Assembly: GCF_963674925.1 (NCBI RefSeq)
Contig: NZ_OY771649.1
Span: 1,178,001-1,242,000, forward strand
Source of the DNA: an uncultured Draconibacterium sp.
Lineage (GTDB): Bacteria > Bacteroidota > Bacteroidia > Bacteroidales > Prolixibacteraceae
Length of the DNA: 64,000 bases
Direction of reading: 5' to 3'
Below the pieces are notes generated by a model. That model saw only the letters and a list, made by a program, of their open reading frames with translations, did not search any database and was not told where the DNA came from. A program made the translations under genes and the position numbers. Shown here piece after piece: positions 34,667-44,133 of the stretch. The stretch's first letter is position 1. Every line of letters starts with the position of its first letter.

Positions 34667-36423
34667 TTAAAAATCCAGGTTTAAAGTTCGTTTCAGTAAA
34701 GCCAGGTTTGGATTCTTTTTGGCCATTTCCTGGTACTTTTCAATATCAGAATAAATCACTTTCTCCCGCTTAATATCCGAAACCACCGTTTTTAAGTTGA
34801 TCTTCGAGTTGTGTAATTCTTTCCGTAAATACGAAACCAACTCCGGTTTTATACTTACCAATAACTCGTCCTGAATACGGTTATCCACTTCCAGCAACAA
34901 ACTCCAGTCTTCCTGAATCGTTGGTAAAATCGACAAGGTAGCTTTCAAACTTGGGCGATCATCCAGTCGTGGCAGAAACTCTTTCCACTTTTCTTCCAAC
35001 TGCTCAGCAGTAAACGGTTCTGTTTCATCAGCTTTTGAGTACAATTTAAACTGCTCTTTTGCCGACAATTGTTTTTTCTCATCATCAAAGTCACCTTTCA
35101 GCGCTCTTTTAATCGAGGTTGTTCCAAGCCCGCGGCCCGAACGTTTAACTAATCTTTTTGGTGGTGTTGCCGGTGCTGAACTTACCGGTTGTTCCGGTTG
35201 AGTATTCTGTTGTGGCGACCTTACCGGCTGACTTTTGGGTTGAGCTGCAAGCTTTTCGTCGGGCAGGTTTATGCCCGAAAAGATGGGTTCCAGGATGTCA
35301 TCCTGACCTTCAGCTATTTTTTTTTTAAGGTTAGCTGCGCTATCCGAATCAAAGCCAGCTCAATAAGCAGACGTTTGTTTTGGCTTGTTTTGTACTGTAT
35401 ATCGCAAGTGTTGGCAATCTGCATCGCATCAAGCAAAAAGTCACTTTCAGTAGCAGCAGCCTGTGCACGATAGCGTTCTTTAATATCGCCACCAACTTCC
35501 AAAAGTTGTATCGTTACCGGATCTTTACAAACCAGCAAGTCTCTGAAATGGCTGCTCAGCCCGGTAATAAAATGATGCCCGTCGAAACCATGGTTCAGGA
35601 TATCATTAAAAATCACCAATACCTCGGTTACATTGTTTTTCAGAAACTCGTCAACCAGGCGGAAATAATAATCGTAGTCCAACACATTCAGGTTGGTAAT
35701 TACATCCTGGTATGTGATTTTCTTTCCCGAAAAACTTACAATCTGGTCGAAAATTGAAAGTGCATCACGCATGGCACCGTCGGCTTTTTGCGCAATAATA
35801 TTCAATCCTTCGCCTTCCACTTCAACACTTTCGCTTTTGGCTACATATTCCAGATGCTCCGAAATATCAGCAACGCCAATCCGGTTAAAATCAAAGATCT
35901 GACAACGCGATAGAATGGTTGGAATGATCTTATGTTTTTCAGTGGTTGCCAAAATAAAAATGGCATGTTTTGGCGGCTCTTCCAGCGTTTTCAGGAAAGC
36001 GTTAAAAGCCTGCGACGACAACATGTGAACCTCATCGATGATATACACGCTGTACTTCCCCATTTGCGGCGGTACACGTACCTGATCGGTCAGGTTTCGG
36101 ATATCGTCAACCGAGTTATTCGAAGCGGCATCTAATTCGTGAATATTAAACGAACGGCTACTGTTAAACGAAGTACACGACTCGCATTCGTTACAAGCTT
36201 CGGTATCGTTGGTAAGGTTCGTGCAGTTTATTGTTTTGGCAAAAATACGTGCGCAAGTTGTTTTTCCAACACCACGCGGCCCGCAAAACAAATAGGCATG
36301 CGCCAGCTGATTGCTCTTAATGGCATTTTTTAGCGTGTTGGTAATCGATGCTTGTGCAACAACCGTCTGAAACGAGTCCGGTCTGTATTTTCGTGCTGAT
36401 ACAATAAAATTCTCCATAGTCAC
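34667..36423 (-). CDS. dnaX: DNA polymerase III subunits tau and gamma, joined by a -1 frameshift
   Basis: The zero frame (36423 to 35314) encodes a 369-residue gamma-like product: Walker A GPRGVGKTT at 48-56, a four-cysteine zinc module (CTNLTNDTEAC, CESC), Walker B-like YIIDEVHMLS and the SRC sensor. It stops at TAG directly after ten A (35317-35326 on the plus strand as T). One step back (-1) on the A-run opens a second frame (ATA GCT GAA ...) that runs to 34667 and ends in the usual Bacteroidota tau C-terminus, giving about 585 residues. A hairpin begins 8 bases after the run. So both clamp-loader forms can be made from one gene; an assembly error in the A-run is the alternative. Confidence 0.85.
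35286..35326 (-). promoter_or_regulatory. dnaX recoding signal: A10 slippery run plus downstream hairpin
   Basis: In the mRNA sense the order is CTT, A10, the gamma stop UAG, then after an 8-base spacer a stem CAGGAU/AUCCUG with a 3-nt loop, extendable by GGU/ACC across a 2-base bulge. A10 offers A AAA AAA heptamers in the correct frame for -1 slippage. Confidence 0.7.
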
Positions 36424-36754
36424 TTTAGAAGTTGACCAAAGATAATTAAATATGGCTTTTTAGCAGCGTTTTTTTATTAACATCGAAAGCCTTACTTTTA
36501 GCCTGATTAATTGAATTAATCACCCGTAGGGCTGACGAAATAATTGATAAACAATTATTTGTCAGGGCTAACCTTGACATTGAAAATCAACGTATTTATT
36601 GCCCACAGAAACATACTCTTCTGATTTTCAATCGTCAACACTTTGTGTGAAAAATTTGCAGAATTTTTCAGGTTAGAACCATTTGATAGTTAAAAGCTTA
36701 ATAAATACCGATGTAAAATTAAATAAGCCTTATCTAAGATACTTCACCGTTTTA
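36424..36754. other. Gene-free interval with several hairpins
   Basis: Between dnaX and the glutathione peroxidase gene: TGACGAAATAATTG pairs with CAATTATTTGTCA (36533-36564, one bulge), GAAAATCA near 36580 pairs with TGATTTTC near 36620, and TGAAAAATT pairs with AATTTTTCA near 36650-36672. No ORF. The family C repeat follows. Confidence 0.5.
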
Positions 36755-36821
36755 ATCGGCATTAACCATTGTAATTTCACTGTTTCGCGAAATGCTCACA
36801 CTAAAAAACAATTGGTATAAC
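36755..36821 (+). repeat. Family C 67-bp imperfect inverted repeat, copy 1
   Basis: Starts ATCGGCATTAACCATTG and ends ACAATTGGTATAAC, with a TTCGCGAAA centre. Its end abuts the ATG of the glutathione peroxidase gene. Related copies are at 42591 and 58806. Confidence 0.7.
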
Positions 36822-37352
36822 ATGAGAAAATATATCTTTTTTATTCTGCTGTTTTGTAGCACTACTGTTGTGGCCCAATATAAAACATTGTACGATTTCT
36901 CGGCCCGTACGATTGATGGCGACACACTACATTTTTCGAGCTTAAAAGGCAAAAAAGTGCTGATCGTAAATACGGCATCGGAATGTATGTTAACACCGCA
37001 ATACGAAAAGCTGCAGGAACTTTATGAAGAATATGGCGGCGATGATTTTGAGATTGTTGCTTTTCCGTGTAACGATTTTGGGAAACAGGAACCCGGAGAC
37101 AACGAAACCATAAAAACTTTTTGCGCCCAATACCCCATCAGTTTTACGCTGATGGAAAAAATATCGATAAAAGACAATCCTCCCCCGTTGTATCAGTGGT
37201 TAATGAACAGTGAAGAAAATGGTACGCTGGATGCAAAAGTGTGGTGGAATTTTCAAAAGTTTATGATTGACGAAGAAGGTAAGGTGGTAGATTTCGTGGG
37301 ACCGCCCAAAAGTCCGTTAAGCGACAAAATCCTTAACTGGCTTAATGAGTAG
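36822..37352 (+). CDS. Exported glutathione peroxidase-like thiol peroxidase
   Basis: Start ATG 36822 is chosen because it gives a signal peptide (MRKYIFFILLFCSTTVVAQ); the ATG at 36792 lies inside a repeat and adds ten hydrophilic residues. GPX signatures: LIVNTASECMLTPQYEKL (peroxidatic Cys in place of selenocysteine), FPCNDFGKQEPG and WNFQKFMIDEEG. It would reduce peroxides, probably with thioredoxin as donor, in the periplasm. Confidence 0.9.
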   Translation: MRKYIFFILLFCSTTVVAQYKTLYDFSARTIDGDTLHFSSLKGKKVLIVNTASECMLTPQYEKLQELYEEYGGDDFEIVAFPCNDFGKQEPGDNETIKTFCAQYPISFTLMEKISIKDNPPPLYQWLMNSEENGTLDAKVWWNFQKFMIDEEGKVVDFVGPPKSPLSDKILNWLNE

Positions 37353-37662
37353 AATTTTTGTTAAAGTATTTGCCGGGAGCATTTGTCTTTGTCGGCACCT
37401 TTCCGTGAATATTGCCTCCGCGCCACTCGGTGCGGCTTTTGTTCTTATTAAAGCTGATTGACTTATCCTTTTTACCAAATTCCTGCCGGAAATACTCATA
37501 AGCATATAGCGGAATAAAAACCACAAAAAAGACAATCAGTCCGCCGATTAGCCACGGACGCATATTAACGGGCGTAAACAAATGAATAAACAAGGCCACC
37601 AGTTCAAGAAACAGAACACCCGGCCCTGTAACGTACATCACTATTTTTTTCAGCTTTTCCAT
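37342..37662 (-). CDS. Small membrane protein, unknown function
   Basis: 106 residues, two hydrophobic segments (about 7-30 and 37-55) followed by a basic, probably cytoplasmic tail. No family recognised. Its end overlaps the convergent gpx-like gene by 11 bases and it follows the GPP34-like gene by 8 bases, so these two minus-strand genes are one transcript. Confidence 0.55.
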   Translation of the reverse strand: MEKLKKIVMYVTGPGVLFLELVALFIHLFTPVNMRPWLIGGLIVFFVVFIPLYAYEYFRQEFGKKDKSISFNKNKSRTEWRGGNIHGKVPTKTNAPGKYFNKNSTH

Positions 37663-37670
37663 GGTGAAAA

Positions 37671-38345
37671 TTAACTTCTGGCAGCAGCAGTTGCAGCGGC
37701 ACTTGCCGCCACCGAAGCGGCAATGGCTTGCGAAGCTGCAATAGCATCGGCAACCGCACCCGATACCGGGTTTTTAACCATCATTTGTTTTAGTCGTTCC
37801 CGGGCCTGTTTCTGTTTTCTCCGGTCGTGATAAATAATTCGTAAAATTGCTGCAGGCCCCAAAAACGACAGAAAAATCAGTTCATCCTCGGCTGTTGTGC
37901 CTTTAAAAATCTGGCTATCAATCTCCGATATCATTCGGTACAGTACCTGCTTATTCAAAACAACAGGCTTTTTCCATTTGAAAAACAAAAAACTTTTGTC
38001 TTCCAATCGTATCAGTCGTTTCGCTACCAATTCCCTTTGTACTTCATTCCTGATAAATTTCTGCGAATAATTGAGTTTACTTATCCAGGTCGAAATCTTT
38101 TTTGGTGATTTAGCCTGGCTCATTTTTCCCAGCACAAACCGATGCAATTCATTATCCGATTTTGAGGAAAGGACATGAACTCTTTTTCCTTCAAATTTAA
38201 TTTTCTTTTGCAGGTACAAATCCATCAGAAGTGTGCCGATAACTACAAAATGCATTGCCGAAGCAGATCCTGAACGAATGCCACCCTTTTCAGGATGAAT
38301 ACCAAGAAAATAAATTTTTTGAGCTAAAGGAATTGGTTGATCCAT
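37671..38345 (-). CDS. GPP34 (Golgi phosphoprotein 3-like) family protein
   Basis: 224 residues. N-terminal PLAQKIYFLGIHPEKGG replaces the usual LTLAEELLLLAL; GTLLMDLYLQKKIKFEGKRVHVL and ELVAKRLIRLEDKSFLFFKWKKPVV fit the GPP34 helical fold that binds phosphoinositide-like lipids in eukaryotes; bacterial roles are unknown. The C-terminus is a striking Ala/Ser-rich tail (AIAASVAASAAATAAARS). Confidence 0.65.
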   Translation of the reverse strand: MDQPIPLAQKIYFLGIHPEKGGIRSGSASAMHFVVIGTLLMDLYLQKKIKFEGKRVHVLSSKSDNELHRFVLGKMSQAKSPKKISTWISKLNYSQKFIRNEVQRELVAKRLIRLEDKSFLFFKWKKPVVLNKQVLYRMISEIDSQIFKGTTAEDELIFLSFLGPAAILRIIYHDRRKQKQARERLKQMMVKNPVSGAVADAIAASQAIAASVAASAAATAAARS

Positions 38346-38412
38346 CTTAATTTTGATTTTTTCTTACTTAATTCGTACAACAATTGAAGTAAAATTACAA
38401 ATAAACAACCAT

Positions 38413-39447
38413 ATGTTTAAAGGATTTGCAAGCGATAATAACTCAGGTGTTCATCCGGCCATTTTAAAAGCTATGGAAGATGCTAACCAGGGGCACGTTG
38501 TGGGTTACGGCAACGACCCGTTTACGGCTAAAGCCATCGACATTTTTAAAGAGAAGTTTGGTGCTGCCACCGAAGTATTTTTTGTTTTTAACGGCACCGG
38601 TGCAAATGTGTTGAGTTTATCAACGCTTACCCAAAGTTTTAACTCGGTTATTTGTGCCGAAACTGCGCATATTCAGGAAGACGAATGTGGCGCACCGGAA
38701 AAATTTACCGGCTGCAAACTCATTCCGGTAGAGCCGGTAAACGGAAAAGTAACACCCGAAGCTGTACTACCCCACTTAAAAGGTTTTGATTTTGAACACC
38801 ATTCGCAACCCAAAGTGATTTCCATTTCGCAGGTTACCGAGATGGGAACAGTATACTCGCCCGATGAAATAAAAGCACTGGCTGAACTGGCGCATAAACA
38901 CCATATGTATTTGCACATGGACGGTGCCCGAATTTCAAATGCTGCCATTGCGCTCGATATGGATTTTCGCGGGTTTACGGTAGATTGTGGTGTTGATGTA
39001 CTCTCGTTTGGAGGCACAAAAAACGGCATGATGATGGGCGAAGCGGTTCTGTTTTTTAATCCGGAGTTGACAAAACAAACCAAATACCTGCGTAAACAAA
39101 GCATGCAGTTGTTCTCGAAAATGCGTTATGTGGGTGCCCAGTTTATTGCCTACCTTGAGAACGATCTTTGGAAAGAAACAGCATCGCATTCCAATAAAAT
39201 GGCCAAATTACTGGAAGCTGAAGTGGCCAAAATTCCGGAGATAAAAGTTACACAAGCGGTTTCGGCAAATGGTGTTTTTGCTATCGTTCCGAAAGAAATT
39301 ATTGAGCCGCTGCGCGAACGTTTCTTTTTTTATACCTGGGACGAAATACAATCGGAAGTACGCTGGATGACATCGTTTGATACCACCGAAGATGAAATTT
39401 ATGCATTTGTGAAGTTGATTAAGGAACTGCTGAACAAAAAAGAATAA
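38413..39447 (+). CDS. ltaE: Low-specificity L-threonine aldolase
   Basis: 344 residues from ATG 38413 (MFKGFASDNNSGVHP), the usual family start; the upstream in-frame extension is not conserved. PLP fold type I: YGNDPFTAKA, HMDGARISNAA and the Schiff-base lysine in SFGGTKNGMMMGEA. It cleaves L-threonine/allo-threonine to glycine and acetaldehyde. Single-gene unit divergent from the GPP34-like gene. Confidence 0.92.
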   Translation: MFKGFASDNNSGVHPAILKAMEDANQGHVVGYGNDPFTAKAIDIFKEKFGAATEVFFVFNGTGANVLSLSTLTQSFNSVICAETAHIQEDECGAPEKFTGCKLIPVEPVNGKVTPEAVLPHLKGFDFEHHSQPKVISISQVTEMGTVYSPDEIKALAELAHKHHMYLHMDGARISNAAIALDMDFRGFTVDCGVDVLSFGGTKNGMMMGEAVLFFNPELTKQTKYLRKQSMQLFSKMRYVGAQFIAYLENDLWKETASHSNKMAKLLEAEVAKIPEIKVTQAVSANGVFAIVPKEIIEPLRERFFFYTWDEIQSEVRWMTSFDTTEDEIYAFVKLIKELLNKKE

Positions 39448-39748
39448 ACACAAAGACACCAAGGCACAAAGAAAACATTGGAATTATTTTCTTCACCTTT
39501 GTGTCATGGTATTATTTTGGGGCAGAATAAGGCAGGTTTATTGTTATTTTACCCCTTTGGCTTTAGCCATTTCCCCTCACAAGGGGAAACATCAATAAAG
39601 ATTGGCCAGAAGCCTTCTTTTGTAACGAAGAAACTTTTAAATGCGTGCTCCCCTTAAAAAAGGGAGCTCCCGACAGGGTGAGGGGTAAGATAAATCGAAA
39701 ATCTGTGTATACCACATAACATGAAATAACCTGTATTTAAATAAGAAT
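39448..39748. other. Gene-free interval, nothing firm
   Basis: About 300 bases with two purine/pyrimidine-rich hairpins (CCCCT...AGGGG near 39572-39586, and GGGAGCTCCC near 39662). No ORF or RNA gene recognised. Confidence 0.45.
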
Positions 39749-40483
39749 ATGCCACTATTTCGCTACTATCCAAGCAACCCGCAACATCTGGATCCGGAGA
39801 TGGAAAAGAAGATCTTTTTTCATAGCCTGCTGTTTCCGGCCTTGTTTGTTTTGCTGTTATGGCTGGTTAAAATTGTAGAGCTAACTTCCGGATTAAGTTT
39901 TGTGGAATTTGGCATTTTCCCGCGGCACATTAATGGTTTGCAGGGCATTCTCTTCTCCCCTTTTATTCATTCCGATTTTAGCCACTTAATTTCCAATTCG
40001 CTGCCGTTTTTTATACTGGGTTTTATGCTCATTTACTTTTACCGCCGTATTTCGTATCGCATTTTTTTCCTGCTGTATATTTTATCGGGTATCAGCACCT
40101 GGCTTATGGGGCGCGAAGCCTGGCATATTGGCGCCAGCGGTGTTGTTTATGCACTGGCAGCCTTTCATTTTGTTAGCGGAATTATTCGCTCCGATGTGCG
40201 TTTGCTTACCCTTTCGGCAATCGTGGTTTTTCTTTATGGCGGACTGGTTTGGGGATTGTTGCCCATTCGTCCCGAAATTTCGTGGGAAGGCCATTTATCG
40301 GGAGCAATATTTGGTGTAGCACTGGCCTTTTATTACCGGAAATACGTTGTTCGCCGTGAGAAATTTGATTGGGAAGACGAACCCGACGATGAAGAGGAAG
40401 ATGATGACAAAGCCTATTTTTCAGAATCGACTTCCACCTATTCCATCAGGTTTGATAACGACGATGATTCGGAAGTAAAGTAA
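39749..40483 (+). CDS. Rhomboid-family intramembrane serine protease
   Basis: 244 residues with about six membrane helices. The family histidine motif SHLISNSLPFFILG (HxxxN), the catalytic serine in GASGVVYAL (about residue 131) and the catalytic histidine in WEGHLSGAIFG (about 183) are present. It cleaves membrane proteins within the bilayer. A highly acidic C-terminal tail (DEPDDEEEDDD) is exposed to the cytoplasm. Confidence 0.9.
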   Translation: MPLFRYYPSNPQHLDPEMEKKIFFHSLLFPALFVLLLWLVKIVELTSGLSFVEFGIFPRHINGLQGILFSPFIHSDFSHLISNSLPFFILGFMLIYFYRRISYRIFFLLYILSGISTWLMGREAWHIGASGVVYALAAFHFVSGIIRSDVRLLTLSAIVVFLYGGLVWGLLPIRPEISWEGHLSGAIFGVALAFYYRKYVVRREKFDWEDEPDDEEEDDDKAYFSESTSTYSIRFDNDDDSEVK

Positions 40484-40701
40484 CGTGAACTTTTAGCTAA
40501 CGCTCCCTCCCTCTCCTCAAAAAAAAGTGTGATAGAGTCAATAATTTTTGAAACAGGTTTTGCGATTGGCGTTCAAACGACTTTCAGAAAAAAATAAGTG
40601 CCGGTGCAGATTATGTGGCAGAAAACCAGCCCCGAGTGGTTTACAGAGCCTAAACCGAATATAATTAGCAGTTTTTAACCATTAACTGGAAAATAAAAAA
40701 T
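40484..40701. other. Short gene-free interval
   Basis: AT-rich bases between the rhomboid and PagL-like genes; only the promoter below is recognised. Confidence 0.4.
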
Positions 40702-40709
40702 TATATTTG
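40702..40709 (+). promoter_or_regulatory. Bacteroidota-type -7 box for the PagL-like gene
   Basis: TATATTTG matches TAnnTTTG, 48 bases before the chosen ATG. Confidence 0.55.
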
Positions 40710-40757
40710 CCTCCTTCAGATTCCAATCGGGATCGAACAAACAGATGTGCATGTAAT

Positions 40758-42053
40758 ATGAAAGGCGAAAAAATACATTGGAAAATACTATGCGTTTTAA
40801 TGATTTTGCTTTTCATTTCAGCTATTACCAGTGCACAAAGTACAGGTACCTCAACCGAGGAAAGTGCAGCGATCACGCTACGGGAAAACAACAATGATCC
40901 TTCTGAAGTATTCGACTCGCTGTTTTTTTCAACGCCCATTGTTCATCGCCTCGGAGTAGAAATGCGGCCCGGTTACATTTTGCCAACCAATCCGTTTTTT
41001 AAAGGCGAGAACTTAACCTCGCAGCCTATTCGCTCGTCTTTTTCAACACATTTAAAATATTCTTTCCGCTTTTACCCTAATACCATTGCCGATAAAATTT
41101 ATGCCAAACCATACCAGGGAATTGGACTGGCCGCATACAATTTAAGTCATAGCCAGGAACTGGGAACCCCATTTTTATTTTACCTGTTTCAGGGGGCGCA
41201 AATAAGCCAGATTAACCCAAAACTATCGTTAAATTACGAGTGGAATTTTGGATTATCGTTGGGATGGAAACCTTACAATCAAGAAACAAACCCAACCAAT
41301 ACGGTAATCGGATCGAAAGCAAATGCCTACATCAACACCAACTTTTATTTTAGCTGGTTGCTTTCCGAGCGACTGAATTTTGATGCCGGTTTATCGATCA
41401 CTCATTTTTCAAACGGCAATACCAAGTTTCCCAATGCCGGGCTAAATACGCTTGCCTTAAAAGCTGGGGTGCTGTATAGTTTCGCGCGCAAAAATGAGCC
41501 GCAAATTCGCCCGTCCGACTTATTTATTCCGGCCTTTAAACGGCACATTAGCTACGACCTGACTGTGTTTGGCTCGTGGCGACGTACCGGGGTTGATTTT
41601 CTGGATGCACAGGTTGCATCGCCCGTGGCTTACCCGGTAATGGGGTTTTGTTTTGCGCCCATGTATAATTTTGGCTATAAACTTCGCCTTGGTCTATCGC
41701 TCGATGGATTTTACGACGGAAGCGCCAATGTTTACACCCAGGATTACGTTGCAGGCACCGAACAGGAGTTTTTTAAACCACCACTCGATGAGCAACTGGC
41801 TCTGGGAATATCGGGCCGCGCCGAATATGTTATGCCCTATTTTACCGTTGGACTGGGCGTAGGTAAAAGTTTCCTTTACAGCAAAGGCGATTTAAAAGCT
41901 TTTTACCAGATTATAGCATTAAAAACGGAAATTACCCGGAACTCGTTTGTCCATATTGGCTATAGCATTAAAGATTTCCACATGCCAAATTTTCTGATGC
42001 TTGGCCTTGGTTTCCGATTTAACAACCAATATCCTTCTTTTTACCGCAAATAG
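40758..42053 (+). CDS. PagL-like acyloxyacyl hydrolase (lipid A 3-O-deacylase family)
   Basis: 431 residues from ATG 40758 (MKGEKIHW...), giving a signal peptide up to ITSAQ; the 17 residues upstream are not signal-like. Outer-membrane barrel with the PagL-type catalytic region FDAGLSITHFSNGNTKFPNAGLN (His-Ser). It would remove an acyl chain from lipid A. Members in Bacteroidota carry a second beta-rich half, as here (residues 230-431). Confidence 0.8.
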   Translation: MKGEKIHWKILCVLMILLFISAITSAQSTGTSTEESAAITLRENNNDPSEVFDSLFFSTPIVHRLGVEMRPGYILPTNPFFKGENLTSQPIRSSFSTHLKYSFRFYPNTIADKIYAKPYQGIGLAAYNLSHSQELGTPFLFYLFQGAQISQINPKLSLNYEWNFGLSLGWKPYNQETNPTNTVIGSKANAYINTNFYFSWLLSERLNFDAGLSITHFSNGNTKFPNAGLNTLALKAGVLYSFARKNEPQIRPSDLFIPAFKRHISYDLTVFGSWRRTGVDFLDAQVASPVAYPVMGFCFAPMYNFGYKLRLGLSLDGFYDGSANVYTQDYVAGTEQEFFKPPLDEQLALGISGRAEYVMPYFTVGLGVGKSFLYSKGDLKAFYQIIALKTEITRNSFVHIGYSIKDFHMPNFLMLGLGFRFNNQYPSFYRK

Positions 42054-42056
42054 TAC

Positions 42057-42176
42057 ATGCCGCCTTACAAAGTAAGTAACATTGTCAACGAAATTAAAAA
42101 CTGCGGCCGCTATGTATTCCGGAAAAACGAAGACCGGCTAAAGGGTTACCGTACTATTTATAAAAACAAACATTGA
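42057..42176 (+). CDS. Possible 39-residue ORF
   Basis: Starts 3 bases after the PagL-like stop: MPPYKVSNIVNEIKN... ends TIYKNKH. Basic, soluble, no recognised family; could be the remnant of a larger gene. Coding status uncertain. Confidence 0.3.
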   Translation: MPPYKVSNIVNEIKNCGRYVFRKNEDRLKGYRTIYKNKH

Positions 42177-42290
42177 AGCCCGGGAAGCAACTACAGTGAA
42201 GCTAGGAATTTTACCGGAGTAGTATGGAAACTACCCGTTTCGTTTTGCTTTATCCCCTGGCAAAAAGTCAATTTATACACGTAAAAACTA

Positions 42291-42455
42291 CTTCTCCCTG
42301 ACATTTTGTAAATTATCCCGGGGGAGAACCCGATAAATGTAAGGGAGAACACCCCAAAAACATGGGAGAACTGATTAAAACCCTGGGAGAACACCTGTTT
42401 TAATGGGGAGAAGTACTCGCACATGTGGGAGAACTCCCTTTTTGGGTGGGAGAAC
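42291..42455. repeat. Array of GGGAGAAC at exact 21-bp period
   Basis: GGGAGAA(C/G) occurs at 42322, 42343, 42364, 42385, 42406, 42427 and 42448: seven direct copies with 13 variable bases between them and no drift. An inverted copy (CTTCTCCC) lies at 42291-42298. Twenty-one bases is two helical turns, so all copies face one side of the DNA. Confidence 0.8.
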
Positions 42456-42590
42456 GACTCGTAGGTGGCTGCGGAAGCCTCAAAACCAACAGCAGAAACT
42501 GTTTTTTACCTCGCCAACAACTATTTATACCGATTAGCAATTGAATTGAGCCCTAAAATCGTTATACTCTTTAGTGCTTTTCAATTGTCT

Positions 42591-42657
42591 ATCGGCATTA
42601 ACCATTATAATTTTAGAACTTCGCTTAAGGCTCAGTTTGAAAAACAATTGGTATAAC
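42591..42657 (+). repeat. Family C 67-bp imperfect inverted repeat, copy 2
   Basis: Starts ATCGGCATTAACCATTAT and ends ACAATTGGTATAAC, centre TTCGCTTAAGG. It lies 177 bases left of the first cassette boundary. Confidence 0.7.
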
Positions 42658-42833
42658 ATAAGTTTTGCTTATATTTAGTGCACTAAATAACTTATTGCCC
42701 GATACATTGAATACATCTCTGCACAAAAATAAAAGATTACCCAAGCGTATTTCAAACCATAAAACAAACAATAACAAAAAGTTACACGAATAACAGCTAA
42801 TAAGATATATGTGTACCATACACTTATACATAC

Positions 42834-42845
42834 GTTGGCATTCAT
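42834..42845 (+). other. Cassette start box (R') of cassette 1
   Basis: GTTGGCATTCAT fits the GTT-N7-AT start box. The GGCAT core is repeated as its complement in the AC-N8-AAC box at the end of the same cassette (45879-45891). The preceding CCATACACTTATACATAC resembles the L' arm of the other sites, but I find no matching L'' upstream, so this may be the array's left edge. Confidence 0.6.
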
Positions 42846-42894
42846 TGAAAAAAACGTCCGTACATATAATATAACCAGCAAGACCAAAATAAAT

Positions 42895-44133
42895 ATGACT
42901 GATAGGAGCGCAATTGATACGATAGTTGGGTATTTTTACCAATTTGACAAAACGATATTGGATATATTGAATAGTGATAATGAACAAAGTATCGTTATTG
43001 AAGGCATTGAGGATATAGATTTGGTTTCTCCTGACGAAACAATTGCTGTTCAATGCAAATACTATGAAAAATCTGAATACAATCATTCTGTAATAAAGAA
43101 ACCAATAATGCTAATGCTCAAGCATTATTCAAGTTTATTAAAATCAGGCGCACCTAAAATAAAATATCATCTGTATGGTCACTATAAATCAGGTCAAGAG
43201 AAATTATCGCTTCCCTTGGCAAGTGATTACCTTAAAGCTAACTTTCTTACCTACACAAAAAAAGAATCAGTAGTCAAAGATGAAGAAAAAACAACACAAA
43301 GGGTAACTCATAAATTGTATGAGGAATTGGGTTTATCTGAAGAAGACTTATCTGACTTTATCAATTTACTAACAATTGATATTCAGGCACCTTCTTTCGA
43401 AAATCAATTAACTGATATTTTTAATAAACTTTGTGAGCACTTTAGTTGCGATATATTTGAAGCTGAAAACTTTTACTACAATAGTGGATTAAAAGTAATA
43501 AAGGACATAAGCATAAAACAAGATGTCGCTAATAGAAGTATCACAAAGTCATCTTTTCTGAGTGAGATAAATACTAAACAATTATTATTTAATAGTTGGT
43601 TTGTCCACTATAAAGGTAAAGCCAAGTATTTACGAGAAGTAAAAAGAAATTACTTTAACACAGGTTTAAATACAAATCCTTTTGAAAGATTCTTTCTTTT
43701 TGAGGTCAAACCTATCGATAGTATACAAAACATTAAAGAGATAATAAGGGTTATTCAAAACAGATGGTCTAAGCTATCACGATTGGAAAAGAATTCCTTT
43801 TGTCCATATGTTTATATTCATAATTTGAATGAATTTAAGCTTCAACAAATAAAGCAAGAGTTGTTTGAAGAAGGAATGATTTTAAAAGATGGTTATGATT
43901 TTTTAGGAGCAAAACTCAATCTTAATAGCCTGATTCAAAGGGCTACAAATCAAAATGGAATTAAAATAAAATTTATTAATTCGCTCACTGATTTAGATTC
44001 TTTACTTAACCATATTGTTGCTACAAAAGAGATTTATCAATTTTTCCAAAGCAATAATTTCTACGACAATGAAAGCTGTAAGCATATAAAAATCCAAATA
44101 GAAGAAACCTTAGACCTAAAAAATATTATATAA
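42895..44133 (+). CDS. Cap4/DUF4297-like dsDNA nuclease, partner of HerA
   Basis: 412 residues from ATG 42895 (MTDRSAIDTIVGYFYQF); the 28 residues upstream are not conserved-looking and cover the cassette boundary. The N-terminal PD-(D/E)XK nuclease shows IEGIEDIDLVS (about 34-44) and VQCKYYEKSEYNHS (about 50-63), the D...QxK layout of Cap4-type DNA endonucleases. The rest is a helical domain with a WSKLSRLEKNSF segment. The stop overlaps the HerA ATG (TAATG), so the two are coupled and likely form the nuclease-HerA antiphage complex. Confidence 0.8.
   Translation: MTDRSAIDTIVGYFYQFDKTILDILNSDNEQSIVIEGIEDIDLVSPDETIAVQCKYYEKSEYNHSVIKKPIMLMLKHYSSLLKSGAPKIKYHLYGHYKSGQEKLSLPLASDYLKANFLTYTKKESVVKDEEKTTQRVTHKLYEELGLSEEDLSDFINLLTIDIQAPSFENQLTDIFNKLCEHFSCDIFEAENFYYNSGLKVIKDISIKQDVANRSITKSSFLSEINTKQLLFNSWFVHYKGKAKYLREVKRNYFNTGLNTNPFERFFLFEVKPIDSIQNIKEIIRVIQNRWSKLSRLEKNSFCPYVYIHNLNEFKLQQIKQELFEEGMILKDGYDFLGAKLNLNSLIQRATNQNGIKIKFINSLTDLDSLLNHIVATKEIYQFFQSNNFYDNESCKHIKIQIEETLDLKNII

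Noticed and set aside
34667..35068. Separate 133-residue gene downstream of dnaX
   Set aside because: It is the C-terminal tau part of dnaX; the frame is open further upstream to the A10 run and has no independent start signal.
42191..42424. 77-residue minus-strand protein with Phe-Ser heptads
   Set aside because: It is a reading of the 21-bp DNA array; it starts in the middle of the repeats and the upstream frame has no start codon.
42322..42455. CRISPR array
   Set aside because: The repeat is only 8 bases and spacers 13 bases, with no palindromic repeat and no cas genes.
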